Shown: piece by piece, positions 55,550 through 64,000 of the stretch
Numbering within the stretch: position 1 is the first letter of the stretch
How the letters are laid out: every line of letters starts with the position of its first letter
From: JBKCUI01 sp052161605
GTDB lineage: Bacteria; Planctomycetota; Planctomycetia; Pirellulales; Pirellulaceae
Length of the DNA stretch: 64,000 bases
Assembly: GCA_052161605.1 (NCBI GenBank)
Contig: CP197409.1
Reading direction: 5' to 3' (one strand)
Notes under the pieces: generated by a model
Databases searched by the model: none
The model's input: only the letters and a program-made list of their open reading frames with translations
What the model was told of the DNA's origin: nothing
Program-made: the position numbers and the translations under genes

Positions 55550-56407
55550 CTAATTTCGAACCATTTCCTTGAACGCGGCCATCAGCTTGCTGGTAACCGA
55601 TCCTACCTTACCGTCCGCAATCGTCCTGCCGTCGATGTCGACCACAGGGATCACCTCAGCGGCACTGCCTGTTAGAAAGCATTCATCTGCGACGTAGAGA
55701 TCGTGGCGTGTCATGGTCTGCTCAAAAGCGGTCACTCCGAGAGTTCTGGCCAAGTCGAGGATCGCATTTCGTGTAATTCCCTCGAGAATCCCCGCGTCTT
55801 TCGGAGGAGTCATCAGCACGCCATGCTTCACAATGAAAATATTGTCCCCCGTGCACTCTGCCACGTCCCCTTTGTGATTTAACATCACGGCCTCAATGCA
55901 ACCGGCTCGGAGCCCCTCGAGCTTAGCCATGATATTGTTGAGGTAGTTCAACGACTTTATCCGCGGGCTAAGAGCGGCTGGGTGATTGCGAATAGTTGAA
56001 GCGGTTATGATCTTCAAACCCTTTTCATAAAACTCCGCCGGATAGAGCTTGATCGAATCGGTGATGATAATGACCTGCGGATCGCTGGTTTGGGTCGGAT
56101 CTATCCCTAACGCTCCTGCCCCTCGGGTTATGACCAGTCGAATGTAAGCATCAATGAGACTATTCTTTTTCAACGTCTCATACACTGCCGCCTCCATTTC
56201 CTCTTTCGAGAGAGGTATCGAGAGGCAAATAGAATTAGCCGATTCGTAAAGACGATCTATATGTTCCTTCATGCGGAAGACTTTGCCGGAATAGCTTCGC
56301 ATTCCTTCGAAGACTCCGTCGCCGTACAGCAACCCGTGATCGTAGACACTGACCTTTGCGTTTTCCTTGTCGTAGAACTTTCCGGAGATGTAAATCTGCA
56401 GTGCCAT
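55550..56407 (-). CDS. ilvE: Branched-chain amino acid aminotransferase
   Basis: 285 residues, normal length for short fold type IV BCATs. It makes Val, Leu and Ile from their 2-oxoacids with glutamate, using PLP. The PLP lysine is K151 in SPRIKSLNYLNNI. GDGVFEGMRSY near the N-terminus and MLNHKGDVAECTGDNIFIV after the lysine are conserved, as is the GITRNAILDLA helix. A D-amino acid or aminodeoxychorismate lyase identity is less likely given EGMRSY and the length. The gene stands alone; other branched-chain genes are not nearby. Confidence 0.9.
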   Translation of the reverse strand: MALQIYISGKFYDKENAKVSVYDHGLLYGDGVFEGMRSYSGKVFRMKEHIDRLYESANSICLSIPLSKEEMEAAVYETLKKNSLIDAYIRLVITRGAGALGIDPTQTSDPQVIIITDSIKLYPAEFYEKGLKIITASTIRNHPAALSPRIKSLNYLNNIMAKLEGLRAGCIEAVMLNHKGDVAECTGDNIFIVKHGVLMTPPKDAGILEGITRNAILDLARTLGVTAFEQTMTRHDLYVADECFLTGSAAEVIPVVDIDGRTIADGKVGSVTSKLMAAFKEMVRN

Positions 56408-56735
56408 AGTAACCTATCGATGATTCTGATGAATACCAAACCGCTTCACCTAGGAAATGTAACATAACGCCAAGATTTTTCTAGGACGTAAATCATCGTT
56501 ACCATGCGGCATTATCGGTTTCTGAACTCTCTTTTCCGTCGGGAAACTCTCGAATCTGTTCCACGTCGGGGCAGTTTTTAATGTCCCGTTCAACCGACCA
56601 ATCTTGGGTGCTCCCTCCTCCGCCACATATGGTAACGATTCCGAACAAGTGCCTCACGTCATCACCCACACATTTTCGTTATAATTGGGCCGACGGAATC
56701 CACATCCTCAGCATCCCTCCCTAGGAACCTCTCCC
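56408..56735. other. Intergenic region between divergent genes
   Basis: About 330 bases separating ilvE from the second Gfo/Idh/MocA gene. No supported gene and no clear terminator or operator; two promoters are expected. Confidence 0.35.
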
Positions 56736-58037
56736 ATGAAGCGATCTCGCAACAGACGCCATTTCCTGTCTCAAACCGCTACCGCCACAGCCGCCCTGCC
56801 TCTGGTACATACCCTGGCATCTCAGACCAGCTATGCCGCTGGCCTGTCCTCACCGAACGAACAGATCCGCTTGGGAGTTATAGGAATCGGTCCCCGGTGC
56901 ACCTACGATCTAAAAGCTATTCTTCCCTTTGAAGATGTTCGATGCGTGGCTATCGCCGACGTACAAGCCTCGAGACGAGATGCGGGAAAGAAACTGGTTG
57001 ACGACCACTATGGTCATAAAGCTTGCGAATTGTATCGGGATTTCCGAAAGTTGCTGGATCGCAAGGATATCGATGCCGTCTTGGTCGCCACGGGCGATCG
57101 ATGGCATGCTGCTGCGTCGATTATGGCCGCAAAAGCAGGCAAAGACGTGTACAGCGAAAAGCCTTGCGGCATCACTATCGCCGCGTGCCAAGATCTAGCC
57201 CAAACCATGCATGCACACAAGCGTGTCTTTCAAGCTGGGACTCAGCGTCGGAGCGTCCCGAACTTCCAAAAAGCAGTCGAGTTTGTGCATAGTGGCAAAC
57301 TAGGGAAACTCCATACGATGCATGCATCGGTTTATGTTCCTGTACTCGAGAACAACTGGTTGCCATCACAACCAACGCCTGATCGAGAAGTCGTCGATTG
57401 GAACCTCTGGCTAGGTCCCGCTCCATGGCGTCCCTTTCATCAAGCCTACTGCGATGGACAATGGCGAGGCCAATGGGATTTCGATTCTGGCGCAAGACTT
57501 CTCGATTGGGGAGCCCATACAATCGATCTTTGCCAATGGGCCAATCAAGCGGACCACACCATGCCGATAGAGTACTTACCAAGCGAGGAGAACATCGTCT
57601 GCCGGTATGAGAACGATGTTAAGCTGGTGATCGATTTCCTCAAGGAACCCTTCGGAAATCGGGCTCCCCACTACGAAACAAGACTGGGAACATGTCCCAT
57701 CCGATTCATCGGAGATCGTGGCTCAGTGGAAACAGGTGATGCTGGTGAAATGCTCGTCACTCCTGACGAACTACAACAAGAGATTACAGAAGAGACCAAG
57801 CGAGTTAAGGGGCTCGATGTTTCGGCTCATGCTCGAAATTTCTTCGACTGTATGCGGAGCCGAGAGCTTCCGGTCGCAAATCAAGATGTCATGCGTCGTT
57901 CGCACATTGCATGCCACGCGGCCGCGATCGCATGGATACTCAAGCGGAAACTCAAACTGGATCCTGCAAAAGAAGAGTTTATTGATGACCCAGAAGCCAA
58001 TCTGTTGCGCAGTCGCCCAGACCGAATTTGGTTTTAA
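56736..58037 (+). CDS. Gfo/Idh/MocA family oxidoreductase, Tat leader
   Basis: 433 residues from ATG at 56736; AGGA lies about ten bases upstream, and the leader RNRRHFLSQTATATAALPLV looks like a twin-arginine signal. The NAD(P)-binding domain starts near 45 (RLGVIGIGPRCTYDL). EKPCGITIAACQDLAQTM matches the cofactor-site EKP motif. AGTQRRSVPNFQKAVEFV and the long WGAHTIDLCQWA segment match the catalytic domain. Many planctomycete members are secreted and act on polysaccharide-derived sugars, but the substrate here is unknown. The first Gfo/Idh/MocA gene of the window is not closely similar (605 residues). Confidence 0.9.
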   Translation: MKRSRNRRHFLSQTATATAALPLVHTLASQTSYAAGLSSPNEQIRLGVIGIGPRCTYDLKAILPFEDVRCVAIADVQASRRDAGKKLVDDHYGHKACELYRDFRKLLDRKDIDAVLVATGDRWHAAASIMAAKAGKDVYSEKPCGITIAACQDLAQTMHAHKRVFQAGTQRRSVPNFQKAVEFVHSGKLGKLHTMHASVYVPVLENNWLPSQPTPDREVVDWNLWLGPAPWRPFHQAYCDGQWRGQWDFDSGARLLDWGAHTIDLCQWANQADHTMPIEYLPSEENIVCRYENDVKLVIDFLKEPFGNRAPHYETRLGTCPIRFIGDRGSVETGDAGEMLVTPDELQQEITEETKRVKGLDVSAHARNFFDCMRSRELPVANQDVMRRSHIACHAAAIAWILKRKLKLDPAKEEFIDDPEANLLRSRPDRIWF

Positions 58038-58099
58038 AATGCTACGAGCTCGATTGAAATTCTTAGAAGCCATTCGGCTGCGAAACCAAGCTCATTGCC

Positions 58100-59587
58100 C
58101 TAGCCTCGCTTTTCTTCCGTTTGAACGATCGCGAGCGTCGTTTCGAACAGATCATTCGTGATCTTGAATTCGGGATGCTCTGAGCGATACCGCTTGCAGT
58201 GTTCCGATATCAGACGATACAAAAATCGAAACAAATTTCTCGGCGTTTTGAGAGATTGAAAGGCTGCGATCAATCTTGCGTCGGTGACTTGCGGATCGAA
58301 GAGAGACTTAGGACTCGGCGTCGCACCCGCAACACCGCATGCCTTCATTCTCGCGCCGAGCAAGTCATAAAGCGCCTCACCAGTCCAATCGAATCCAGGT
58401 ACAACATTTTGTTTATCAAGCCGGGCTCGCTCATGAAACTCTCTCGACTCGCGATCGATGTAGTACTGCAAATCGCTTGGTAACAAAAGCTTGATCCCAA
58501 GACTCTCGTGCTTGAGAAGTTTGTTGTCCAACAACGGCCAAACCAACAGCTTCATTCTCTCTGCAAGACCGTTGATGAGATCTGGCTCGTCCACGCGATC
58601 CACGATAACAATCATTCCGGGATAGCCAAGTGTTCGCAGCAAAAGCTGAAGCTTCTCCAGAATCGCGTAGCGGTCGTCGCTGCGGTCCGAAACCGGCAGC
58701 GGCTGCTCGTCGAGTTCCTTGCGTGAAAAATGGAGCAGTAAGTTTCTTAGCTGACTCTTGTCACGAGGGATCACTCGCAAGTATCGGCAAATTTTGGAAG
58801 CTAGCATGTGGTAGCGCAACCACCTGTATCCATAGGTTCCCCACGATGCCACTAAGCCAACTGCAACCAATATCGCCGCCCACTTTAGGGACAAGGATTC
58901 CTGCCAGTAAAGCCCTCCGGTCAAGCCAAGCGTGATCAAACTCAAAACAACGCCCAGCACAAACGGCCACCACGTTGACAGACTGCGGAAGCCAAGTTTC
59001 TTTCTGACCGCATGAAAACGATCAGCGTGTGTTCCCGTCGAGGAAATATCATATACCGCTGCCAGTAACAGAAGATCTCGTCGTTGTCCTCGATCCAACC
59101 CGCTTACCTTGGCGGGCTCCATGATCGCAGCTTCGGACTTTAGCTGAGAACTGGTACCGAGAATGCCATCAACGAGCGGAGTGACTGCCTCGCAAAGTAT
59201 GGCATCCATGTGGTCCCACAAATGAACCGATTGCAGTACCTTGTCAGGGCTCGACTGAACGCGACGCGAGAGACCACGCTGCAATGGCCCGAGATACGCG
59301 TTAAAGTCATCTAGTTCGACCAAGTAGACACGATGCTCTGGCTGGCTTTGGTTATGATCTTTGATGTATTGCTTTAATTGGAGCCGGATGGCAGTTTTGC
59401 CCGAGCCCTTAGGCCCAAAAACGATCGATGTGGCAGGCTGCTTCGGATCGCCAGCCACCTTGCTCCATGACGGATGAAAGGTGCCTGATATGCAGTGGTC
59501 ACGAAAAACGGCATCGGTCTGAGCATCTTCGTCCGAAAACGGATTGCGAATAAGGTTGTGATGCTGCAGGAATTCTTGTTCAGTCAT
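58100..59587 (-). CDS. Membrane P-loop ATPase, KAP/STAND-like
   Basis: 495 residues from ATG at 59587; the frame stays open into the sulfatase gene, but the start MTEQEFLQHHNLIRNPF is natural. Walker A is GPKGSGKT (58-65) and a Walker B-like strand is IVIVDRVDEP (about 324-333). Two neighbouring membrane helices sit in the middle (about 203-262). The C-terminal third is helical. It resembles KAP-like NTPases, which are membrane-inserted P-loop proteins linked to defence or membrane assemblies, but the assignment is tentative. The gene begins four bases after the stop of the sulfatase gene, so the two are probably translated together. Confidence 0.7.
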   Translation of the reverse strand: MTEQEFLQHHNLIRNPFSDEDAQTDAVFRDHCISGTFHPSWSKVAGDPKQPATSIVFGPKGSGKTAIRLQLKQYIKDHNQSQPEHRVYLVELDDFNAYLGPLQRGLSRRVQSSPDKVLQSVHLWDHMDAILCEAVTPLVDGILGTSSQLKSEAAIMEPAKVSGLDRGQRRDLLLLAAVYDISSTGTHADRFHAVRKKLGFRSLSTWWPFVLGVVLSLITLGLTGGLYWQESLSLKWAAILVAVGLVASWGTYGYRWLRYHMLASKICRYLRVIPRDKSQLRNLLLHFSRKELDEQPLPVSDRSDDRYAILEKLQLLLRTLGYPGMIVIVDRVDEPDLINGLAERMKLLVWPLLDNKLLKHESLGIKLLLPSDLQYYIDRESREFHERARLDKQNVVPGFDWTGEALYDLLGARMKACGVAGATPSPKSLFDPQVTDARLIAAFQSLKTPRNLFRFLYRLISEHCKRYRSEHPEFKITNDLFETTLAIVQTEEKRG

Positions 59588-59591
59588 TTGA

Positions 59592-61067
59592 CTAGCGTCT
59601 GTAATTTGGGTTAGGTCGAGGCAATCTTGCACCTTGGGCGGTGAGCAGTTCGACCAAGCGTTGGTCCATCTGTTGGACACGATCGGGAAATGTGACGGCC
59701 AAGTCTTTAGATTCTGACGGATCGTCGTCTAAATGAAATAGCTCCCGTTTCCCGTGCCAGTATTTAATTAGCTTCCAATCGCCGCTCCGGAGAATGCTGT
59801 AGGGGCCTGGTTCGTGACGATAATGAGGAAAATGCCAAATAAGCTCCCCTCTTCCGAGATCCTGGTCGCCCCCGGATTTTAGGTGGGCAAGCAGAGAAAT
59901 ACCATCGATTTCCCGTTCTGACGGATCTGAGATCGCAGAAGCTTCCAGGATCGTTGGGAAGAAATCGATAGACGAAACCGGTGCATGGCTAAGGCTTCCC
60001 GCTGGAATAAACTTTGGCCAGCGAATGATGAGAGGAACTCGGATTCCCCCTTCGTAGGCATAACCTTTTCCACTCCGAAGGGGTGCGTTGTCAGTCGGCT
60101 CACCATTGTTGTCCAACCCGCCGTTATCGCTGGTGAAGATCACCATAGTGTTCTCCACGAGGTTCAGTTCCTCCAAACATGCACAGATATCTCTCATGGC
60201 GTCATCAACTGACTCTACCATAGCGGCATATCTGGCATTCTGTTTCGATTTGCCGGGTGATCCAGCGTATTTCGCCTCAACTTCGGGCAACGCTTGTAAC
60301 GGTGTGTGAACAGCATAATGCGACATTTGAATAAAGAACGGTTCGTCTTTCCATTCACGAATGAGCGCAACCGCTTCGTCAGCCTCCCGTTTCGTAAGAT
60401 ATTCACCTTGGCTGCGTCCCGGTAGATTGTGAATCCCTGCTCGCAATTGCTCGTTTGGGTGCATCGGATTGTTAAAAGGATCGAAATAGGAAGGTGGCTG
60501 TCCATAGTCGCAGCCTCCTTTATTGACATCGTACCCCCGCCTCTCAGGATAGTATTCGTCGTCACCCAAGTGCCATTTGCCGACATAACCACAACGATAT
60601 CCATGCCTACTTAGCACCTCTGCGATAGTCCGCTCGCTCGGATCGAGGAAGTAAGGATTGGGGGGACAGGATAAAGGCTGTTTCGGGTCGCTGGTATACT
60701 CCGTCGGATTGATGATAGCCATATCACCATTCGGCCTTTGAAATCGAGAACGAATCCAGTCGGTAACTCCCACGCGATGCGGGTAACGGCCGGTCTGAAT
60801 GGCAGCTCGTGTTGGGGAACAAACGGCACTAGAGGCATAGCCGTTTAAGAACCGTATCCCCTCTGAGGCCAATTGGTCTACGTGAGGTGTTCTGAAGTAC
60901 GAAGAACCTTGGCACCCCAGATCCATCCACCCTAAATCGTCGACCAAGACCAAGATGATATTGGGCTTTTCGGCGGCCATTATAGTGGCCGTGTGGCTTT
61001 GCCAAGCGACCATCGAGCCAAACACAATAACCAGCCAGCTCATCTGTTTTAGTAATTTGATTGCCAT
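59592..61067 (-). CDS. Sulfatase, formylglycine-dependent
   Basis: 491 residues from ATG at 61067; the frame opens at 61121. A signal peptide covers about 1-32. The formylglycine motif is CSPTR (C83), and the metal ligands DD at 43-44 (LVDDLGWMDLGC) and the segment TSDNGG at the middle are in place. KWHLGDD and GGIRVPLIIRWPKFIPAG are typical of the arylsulfatase A family. It removes sulfate esters from polysaccharides or other sulfated compounds in the periplasm after the Cys is oxidised by a separate enzyme. The ATPase gene follows at four bases, an unusual partner. Confidence 0.92.
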   Translation of the reverse strand: MAIKLLKQMSWLVIVFGSMVAWQSHTATIMAAEKPNIILVLVDDLGWMDLGCQGSSYFRTPHVDQLASEGIRFLNGYASSAVCSPTRAAIQTGRYPHRVGVTDWIRSRFQRPNGDMAIINPTEYTSDPKQPLSCPPNPYFLDPSERTIAEVLSRHGYRCGYVGKWHLGDDEYYPERRGYDVNKGGCDYGQPPSYFDPFNNPMHPNEQLRAGIHNLPGRSQGEYLTKREADEAVALIREWKDEPFFIQMSHYAVHTPLQALPEVEAKYAGSPGKSKQNARYAAMVESVDDAMRDICACLEELNLVENTMVIFTSDNGGLDNNGEPTDNAPLRSGKGYAYEGGIRVPLIIRWPKFIPAGSLSHAPVSSIDFFPTILEASAISDPSEREIDGISLLAHLKSGGDQDLGRGELIWHFPHYRHEPGPYSILRSGDWKLIKYWHGKRELFHLDDDPSESKDLAVTFPDRVQQMDQRLVELLTAQGARLPRPNPNYRR

Positions 61068-61165
61068 CGGAGTTGTCACACCAAGAGAGATAACTGCTGA
61101 AACTAACTCACGCGTGATCATTATGCACTATGCCCAAGTAGACTTTATTGTCATTGTCGCTCCTC

Positions 61166-61193
61166 TACCACCTGGACTATACCACCTGGACTA
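61166..61193. repeat. 14-bp tandem direct repeat at the end of acs
   Basis: The 14-base unit TACCACCTGGACTA occurs twice in a row. The right copy contains the TAG stop codon of acs (61191-61193 on the minus strand). It looks like a recent small duplication in the 3' flank and does not change the protein. Confidence 0.85.
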
Positions 61194-63152
61194 CGATTCC
61201 TCGTCGCTGCGAAGCTTTGCTAGGACACTAAAGTCTTCGAGGGTTGAGGTGTCGCCAGTTCCTTCTTTGCCAGCAGCGATATCTCTCAATAAGCGGCGCA
61301 TAATCTTGCCACTTCGCGTTTTGGGCAATATAGCAGTGAATCGAATGTCGTCAGGTACTGCCAGTGCACCGATCTCCTTTCGTACGTGCTTTTTTAGAAC
61401 GTCCTTGAGCGCCTCATCCGGAGCATGGTTTCGCAACGTGACAAAAGCCGCGATCGCCTGCCCCTTGATTTCATCGGGTCTGCCCACGGCTGCGGCTTCG
61501 GCAACCGCCGGATGGCTCACGAGCGCACTCTCCACCTCGATCGTGCTAAGCCGGTGACCAGAAACGTTGATCACGTCATCGATCCGGCCCATGATCCAGT
61601 AATAGCCGTCTTCGTCCTTTCTCGCATTGTCTCCCGTTAGATAATGATTGGGCACGCGTTTCCAATATTGTTCCACATACCTCGCTTCATCCCCCCAAAT
61701 GCCCCGAAGGATGCCCGGCCAAGGCTTAGCGATGCACAGCATGCCCCCTTGGTGCTCACCGACTTCTTGAAGGTTGTCGTCGAGGGCGACCGGCACGATA
61801 CCAGGCAGAGGTCGCGTGCATGAACCTGGCTTGCAATCGAGAGCACCTGGTAGCGGTGACATCATGATGCCACCGGTTTCTGTTTGCCACCACGTATCAA
61901 CAATAGGACAACGCCCCCCTCCTATCTTCTCGTAATACCACATCCAAGCTTCGGGATTGATTCCTTCGCCAACACTTCCTAAAAGCCGCAAAGAAGAAAG
62001 GTCATGCTTCTCCACATGCTGATCTCCCCATTTAATAAAAGCGCGAATGGCAGTTGGGGCGGTGTAAAGTATAGTCACTTTATATCGTTCGATGATTTCC
62101 CAGAATCGATTTTCTGCTGGCCAGTTGGGAGCCCCCTCGTAAAGCACTTGTGTCGCTCCCGCTGACATCGGCCCATAAACAATGTAAGAGTGACCGGTTA
62201 TCCAACCGCAATCGGCGGTACACCAGTAGATATCCGATTCTCTATGATCAAAGACCCACTGAAACGTACGCTTCGCATACAGGTTGTAACCTGCTGTGGT
62301 GTGGCGAATCCCTTTTGGCTTTCCAGTCGAACCGCTCGTGTAAAGAATGAAAAGAGAATCCTCACTGTCCATGGCTTCTGGTGGACAGTCCAATGACTGG
62401 TCGGCAACGAGCTCATGCCACCAATGATCCCGACCCCCTTGCATCGACGGATTGTTGTTAGTCCGCTGTAGAACCACACAGTGCTTGACGCTCGGGCTCT
62501 TCTTGAGAGCTTCATCGACTGTCTCTTTCAGCTTGAGATCTTTTCCTCGCCGCCATCCACCGTCCGCAGTGATTACCAAGCTGGCTTGAGCATCGACGTT
62601 TCTATCTGCGATCGCCTCCGCACTAAAGCCGCCAAAGATCACAGAGTGTATCGCTCCGATACGTGCGCAAGCCAGCATTGCAATAGGGAGCTCGGGGACC
62701 ATCGGCATATAGATACTAACACGATCCCCTTTGCCGATACCAAGCTTTTTTAGACCGTTAGCAAATCGGCAAACCTCCTCGAAAACCTGTTGGTAGGTTA
62801 ACTCGCGACGGTCACCTGGTTCCCCCTCCCAAAAGAAAGCCACTCGGTCCCCACGGCCTGCTTGGATGTGGGCATCGAGACAATTGTAAGAGACATTGGT
62901 CGTGCCTCCGAGAAACCACTTGGCATCGGGGGCTTGCCACTCAAGAGTCTTTTCAAACGGAGTGAACCAGTGCAAGTGCTCACGTGCCTGCTTCTCCCAA
63001 AAGCCTTCAATGTCCGATATCGATTCGTTGTATAGTCGCTCGTACTCTGCAAGGGAACCGATAAAAGCCTGTTGTCGAAACGCCTCGCTGGGAGGAAAAC
63101 GGCGCGTCTCGTTGAGTACGTTATCGATCTGCCCAGAGGATTGGTCCGACAT
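61191..63152 (-). CDS. acs: Acetyl-CoA synthetase
   Basis: 653 residues, as expected for bacterial Acs (about 650), from ATG at 63152 just after a TTG that is also in frame. It activates acetate to acetyl-AMP and then to acetyl-CoA. The ATP-binding motif is YTSGSTGKPKG; the GYYWIMGRIDDVINVSGHRLST hinge precedes the C-terminal domain. The PKTRSGKIMRR segment contains K616, the lysine normally acetylated by Pat. WQTETGG is the AMP/acetate pocket. It follows an S9 peptidase gene on the same strand; a terminator separates them, so acs is likely to be transcribed separately. Confidence 0.96.
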   Translation of the reverse strand: MSDQSSGQIDNVLNETRRFPPSEAFRQQAFIGSLAEYERLYNESISDIEGFWEKQAREHLHWFTPFEKTLEWQAPDAKWFLGGTTNVSYNCLDAHIQAGRGDRVAFFWEGEPGDRRELTYQQVFEEVCRFANGLKKLGIGKGDRVSIYMPMVPELPIAMLACARIGAIHSVIFGGFSAEAIADRNVDAQASLVITADGGWRRGKDLKLKETVDEALKKSPSVKHCVVLQRTNNNPSMQGGRDHWWHELVADQSLDCPPEAMDSEDSLFILYTSGSTGKPKGIRHTTAGYNLYAKRTFQWVFDHRESDIYWCTADCGWITGHSYIVYGPMSAGATQVLYEGAPNWPAENRFWEIIERYKVTILYTAPTAIRAFIKWGDQHVEKHDLSSLRLLGSVGEGINPEAWMWYYEKIGGGRCPIVDTWWQTETGGIMMSPLPGALDCKPGSCTRPLPGIVPVALDDNLQEVGEHQGGMLCIAKPWPGILRGIWGDEARYVEQYWKRVPNHYLTGDNARKDEDGYYWIMGRIDDVINVSGHRLSTIEVESALVSHPAVAEAAAVGRPDEIKGQAIAAFVTLRNHAPDEALKDVLKKHVRKEIGALAVPDDIRFTAILPKTRSGKIMRRLLRDIAAGKEGTGDTSTLEDFSVLAKLRSDEES

Positions 63153-63275
63153 CAATGATTCTCGTGGTTTGAGGGGAGGAAGGAATCAAATGCAAAGGGG
63201 CGGATTTTTGCATTGGAGCCGCAATATAGCAACTCCCCTCTCATTTTACACGAAAATCACTTTTCCGAGGGAGCG

Positions 63276-63317
63276 CATAAAAATGCGGTGAGCGATTCGT
63301 TCAGAATCACTCACCGC
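63276..63317 (-). terminator. Intrinsic terminator of the S9 peptidase gene
   Basis: Arms at 63285-63298 and 63304-63317 form a 14-bp stem with a single C/A mismatch around a five-base loop. On the minus strand it is followed by ATTTTTATG (63276-63284). It lies about 34 bases after the stop codon of the S9 peptidase gene and should separate it from acs. Confidence 0.85.
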
Positions 63318-63350
63318 GTTAAAATTCTAGCTACGAAGATCGAAAAGCAA

Positions 63351-64000
63351 TTAGTTCCCAGGCTTCGTCGGTTTATCCTCCGCGTAATCCAGCATCAAGC
63401 GGTCAGCAAAAAACTCGAACATCCGCTGGGTTACATAGGGCTGGTAAGCTCCAAAACCGTGACGAGTTGCGGGAAGATAGAGCATATCAAACTTCTTGTT
63501 GGCTTTGATCAAGGCATCGACAAGTCGCAACGTATTGGCTGGGTGCACATTGTTGTCAAGCTCTCCGTGCACTAAGAATAAGTGATGCTTAAGATTGCTT
63601 GCCAGTTCAGCGTTGGTAGGAACCTTAATCTCAAAGCGAGTCTTCTGCTCCTTGGACTCTTCCTCCTTTTTCTCATCGACCTTCTTGCCGTCTTCTTTTT
63701 TCTCTTCGTCCTTCTTCTGATCTGTCAACTTTTCCTCGTCGTTCTGCGTCTTGGAATCGTCCTGACCTACTTCTTGCTGGGTACCTTCTTGACGTCGACG
63801 TACTTGCCGCTCCTGTTCCAGCATTTCCTCTCGTAGCCAAAGAGGTAGCGGCTCATCCTCGCCCCACAATCGCTGCTCGAATTCCCAGTGACTTTCCCCA
63901 ACGTCCAATTCGTAGTCGTTAAAGAAATCGTCAGGCTCCACCTCCAGCACGGCTCGCAAATCTGACGGTGCACTTCGTTGTTGCACCTGAGCTGTCGAGG
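63351..64000 (-). CDS. Prolyl oligopeptidase (S9) family protein, 5' end outside window
   Basis: The minus frame is open to the right edge, so only the C-terminal 216 residues are present. The end matches the alpha/beta-hydrolase part of S9 peptidases: HGELDNNVHPANTLRLVDALI with the catalytic Asp and ATRHGFGAYQPYVTQRM with the catalytic His. The catalytic Ser should lie upstream, outside the window. In between sits a stretch of about 65 residues very rich in Lys, Glu and Asp that is not part of the fold. Such peptidases cut peptides after proline or act as dipeptidyl peptidases. It is followed by a terminator. Confidence 0.85.
   Translation of the reverse strand, partial: STAQVQQRSAPSDLRAVLEVEPDDFFNDYELDVGESHWEFEQRLWGEDEPLPLWLREEMLEQERQVRRRQEGTQQEVGQDDSKTQNDEEKLTDQKKDEEKKEDGKKVDEKKEEESKEQKTRFEIKVPTNAELASNLKHHLFLVHGELDNNVHPANTLRLVDALIKANKKFDMLYLPATRHGFGAYQPYVTQRMFEFFADRLMLDYAEDKPTKPGN

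Noticed and set aside
1..64000. tRNA, rRNA, transposase genes, prophage or integrative elements
   Set aside because: None could be supported in any intergenic region or reading frame, and the base composition looks even throughout apart from the repeats.

Overview
The window looks like chromosomal DNA of a planctomycete, most likely of the Pirellulales. This rests on gene content, not on a marker gene. The content includes Gfo/Idh/MocA proteins with Tat-type leaders, an ECF sigma factor followed by a membrane serine/threonine kinase with a zinc-finger-like N-terminus, a sulfatase, a DoxX protein with a large insert, a double-ClpP NfeD protein, a giant membrane protein with low-complexity repeats, and a HINT-domain protein of the planctomycete type. 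No rRNA, tRNA, CRISPR array, prophage or insertion sequence was seen. Most genes are complete; one at each end is cut by the window edge.

Layout. 1-1.9 kb (minus): a Ser/Gly-rich protein followed by the start of a pre-toxin/HINT protein that runs off the left edge. 1.9-2.5 kb is non-coding and rich in hairpins. 2.5-6.0 kb (plus): a PstS-like binding protein, a PDZ/DUF4214-like secreted protein and tgt. 6.2-12.5 kb: a UPF0104-type flippase-like membrane protein, an AI-2E family transporter with a large soluble insert, a Ca2+/cation antiporter and recG. 12.7-17.3 kb (plus): a TIM-barrel isomerase and a coupled ABC ATPase/FtsX permease pair. 17.3-24.5 kb: an orphan membrane protein, DoxX, a Gfo/Idh/MocA oxidoreductase, an unknown membrane protein, holB and a RegB-like histidine kinase. 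24.5-29.1 kb (minus): RND pump 1 with a lipoprotein adaptor.

29.5-37.1 kb holds signalling and membrane-quality genes: an ECF sigma factor plus receptor kinase, an NfeD protein whose two ClpP-like domains both appear to lack the catalytic serine, a possible 90-aa small protein and a second ECF sigma factor. 37.1-41.1 kb (minus) is a DUF4175-like protein carrying about 62 tandem six-residue repeats. 41.5-45.5 kb (plus) is a partial Flp/Tad pilus cluster, cpaB-cpaC-cpaE, without the motor ATPase or inner-membrane platform. 45.5-48.5 kb (minus): a gingipain-like (C25) protein and alaC. Next comes a strong inverted repeat and a DUF5009/NagX-like acyltransferase. 50.2-55.2 kb (minus) is RND pump 2 with its adaptor. 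55.5-64 kb: ilvE, a second Gfo/Idh/MocA protein, a membrane P-loop ATPase four bases behind a sulfatase gene, acs, and the C-terminal part of an S9 peptidase cut by the right edge.

The genes do not form one pathway. The coherent modules are the ABC/FtsX pair, two RND pumps, the sigma factor-kinase pair, the Cpa cluster and the sulfatase-ATPase pair. The most unusual points are the HINT toxin-like locus at the edge, the serine-less NfeD protein, the repeat protein with six open frames and a terminator inside its 3' end, the CpaE-like protein with a lysine-less P-loop, the long inverted repeat before the acyltransferase gene, and an orphan minus-strand terminator near 2.2 kb that may mark a small RNA.
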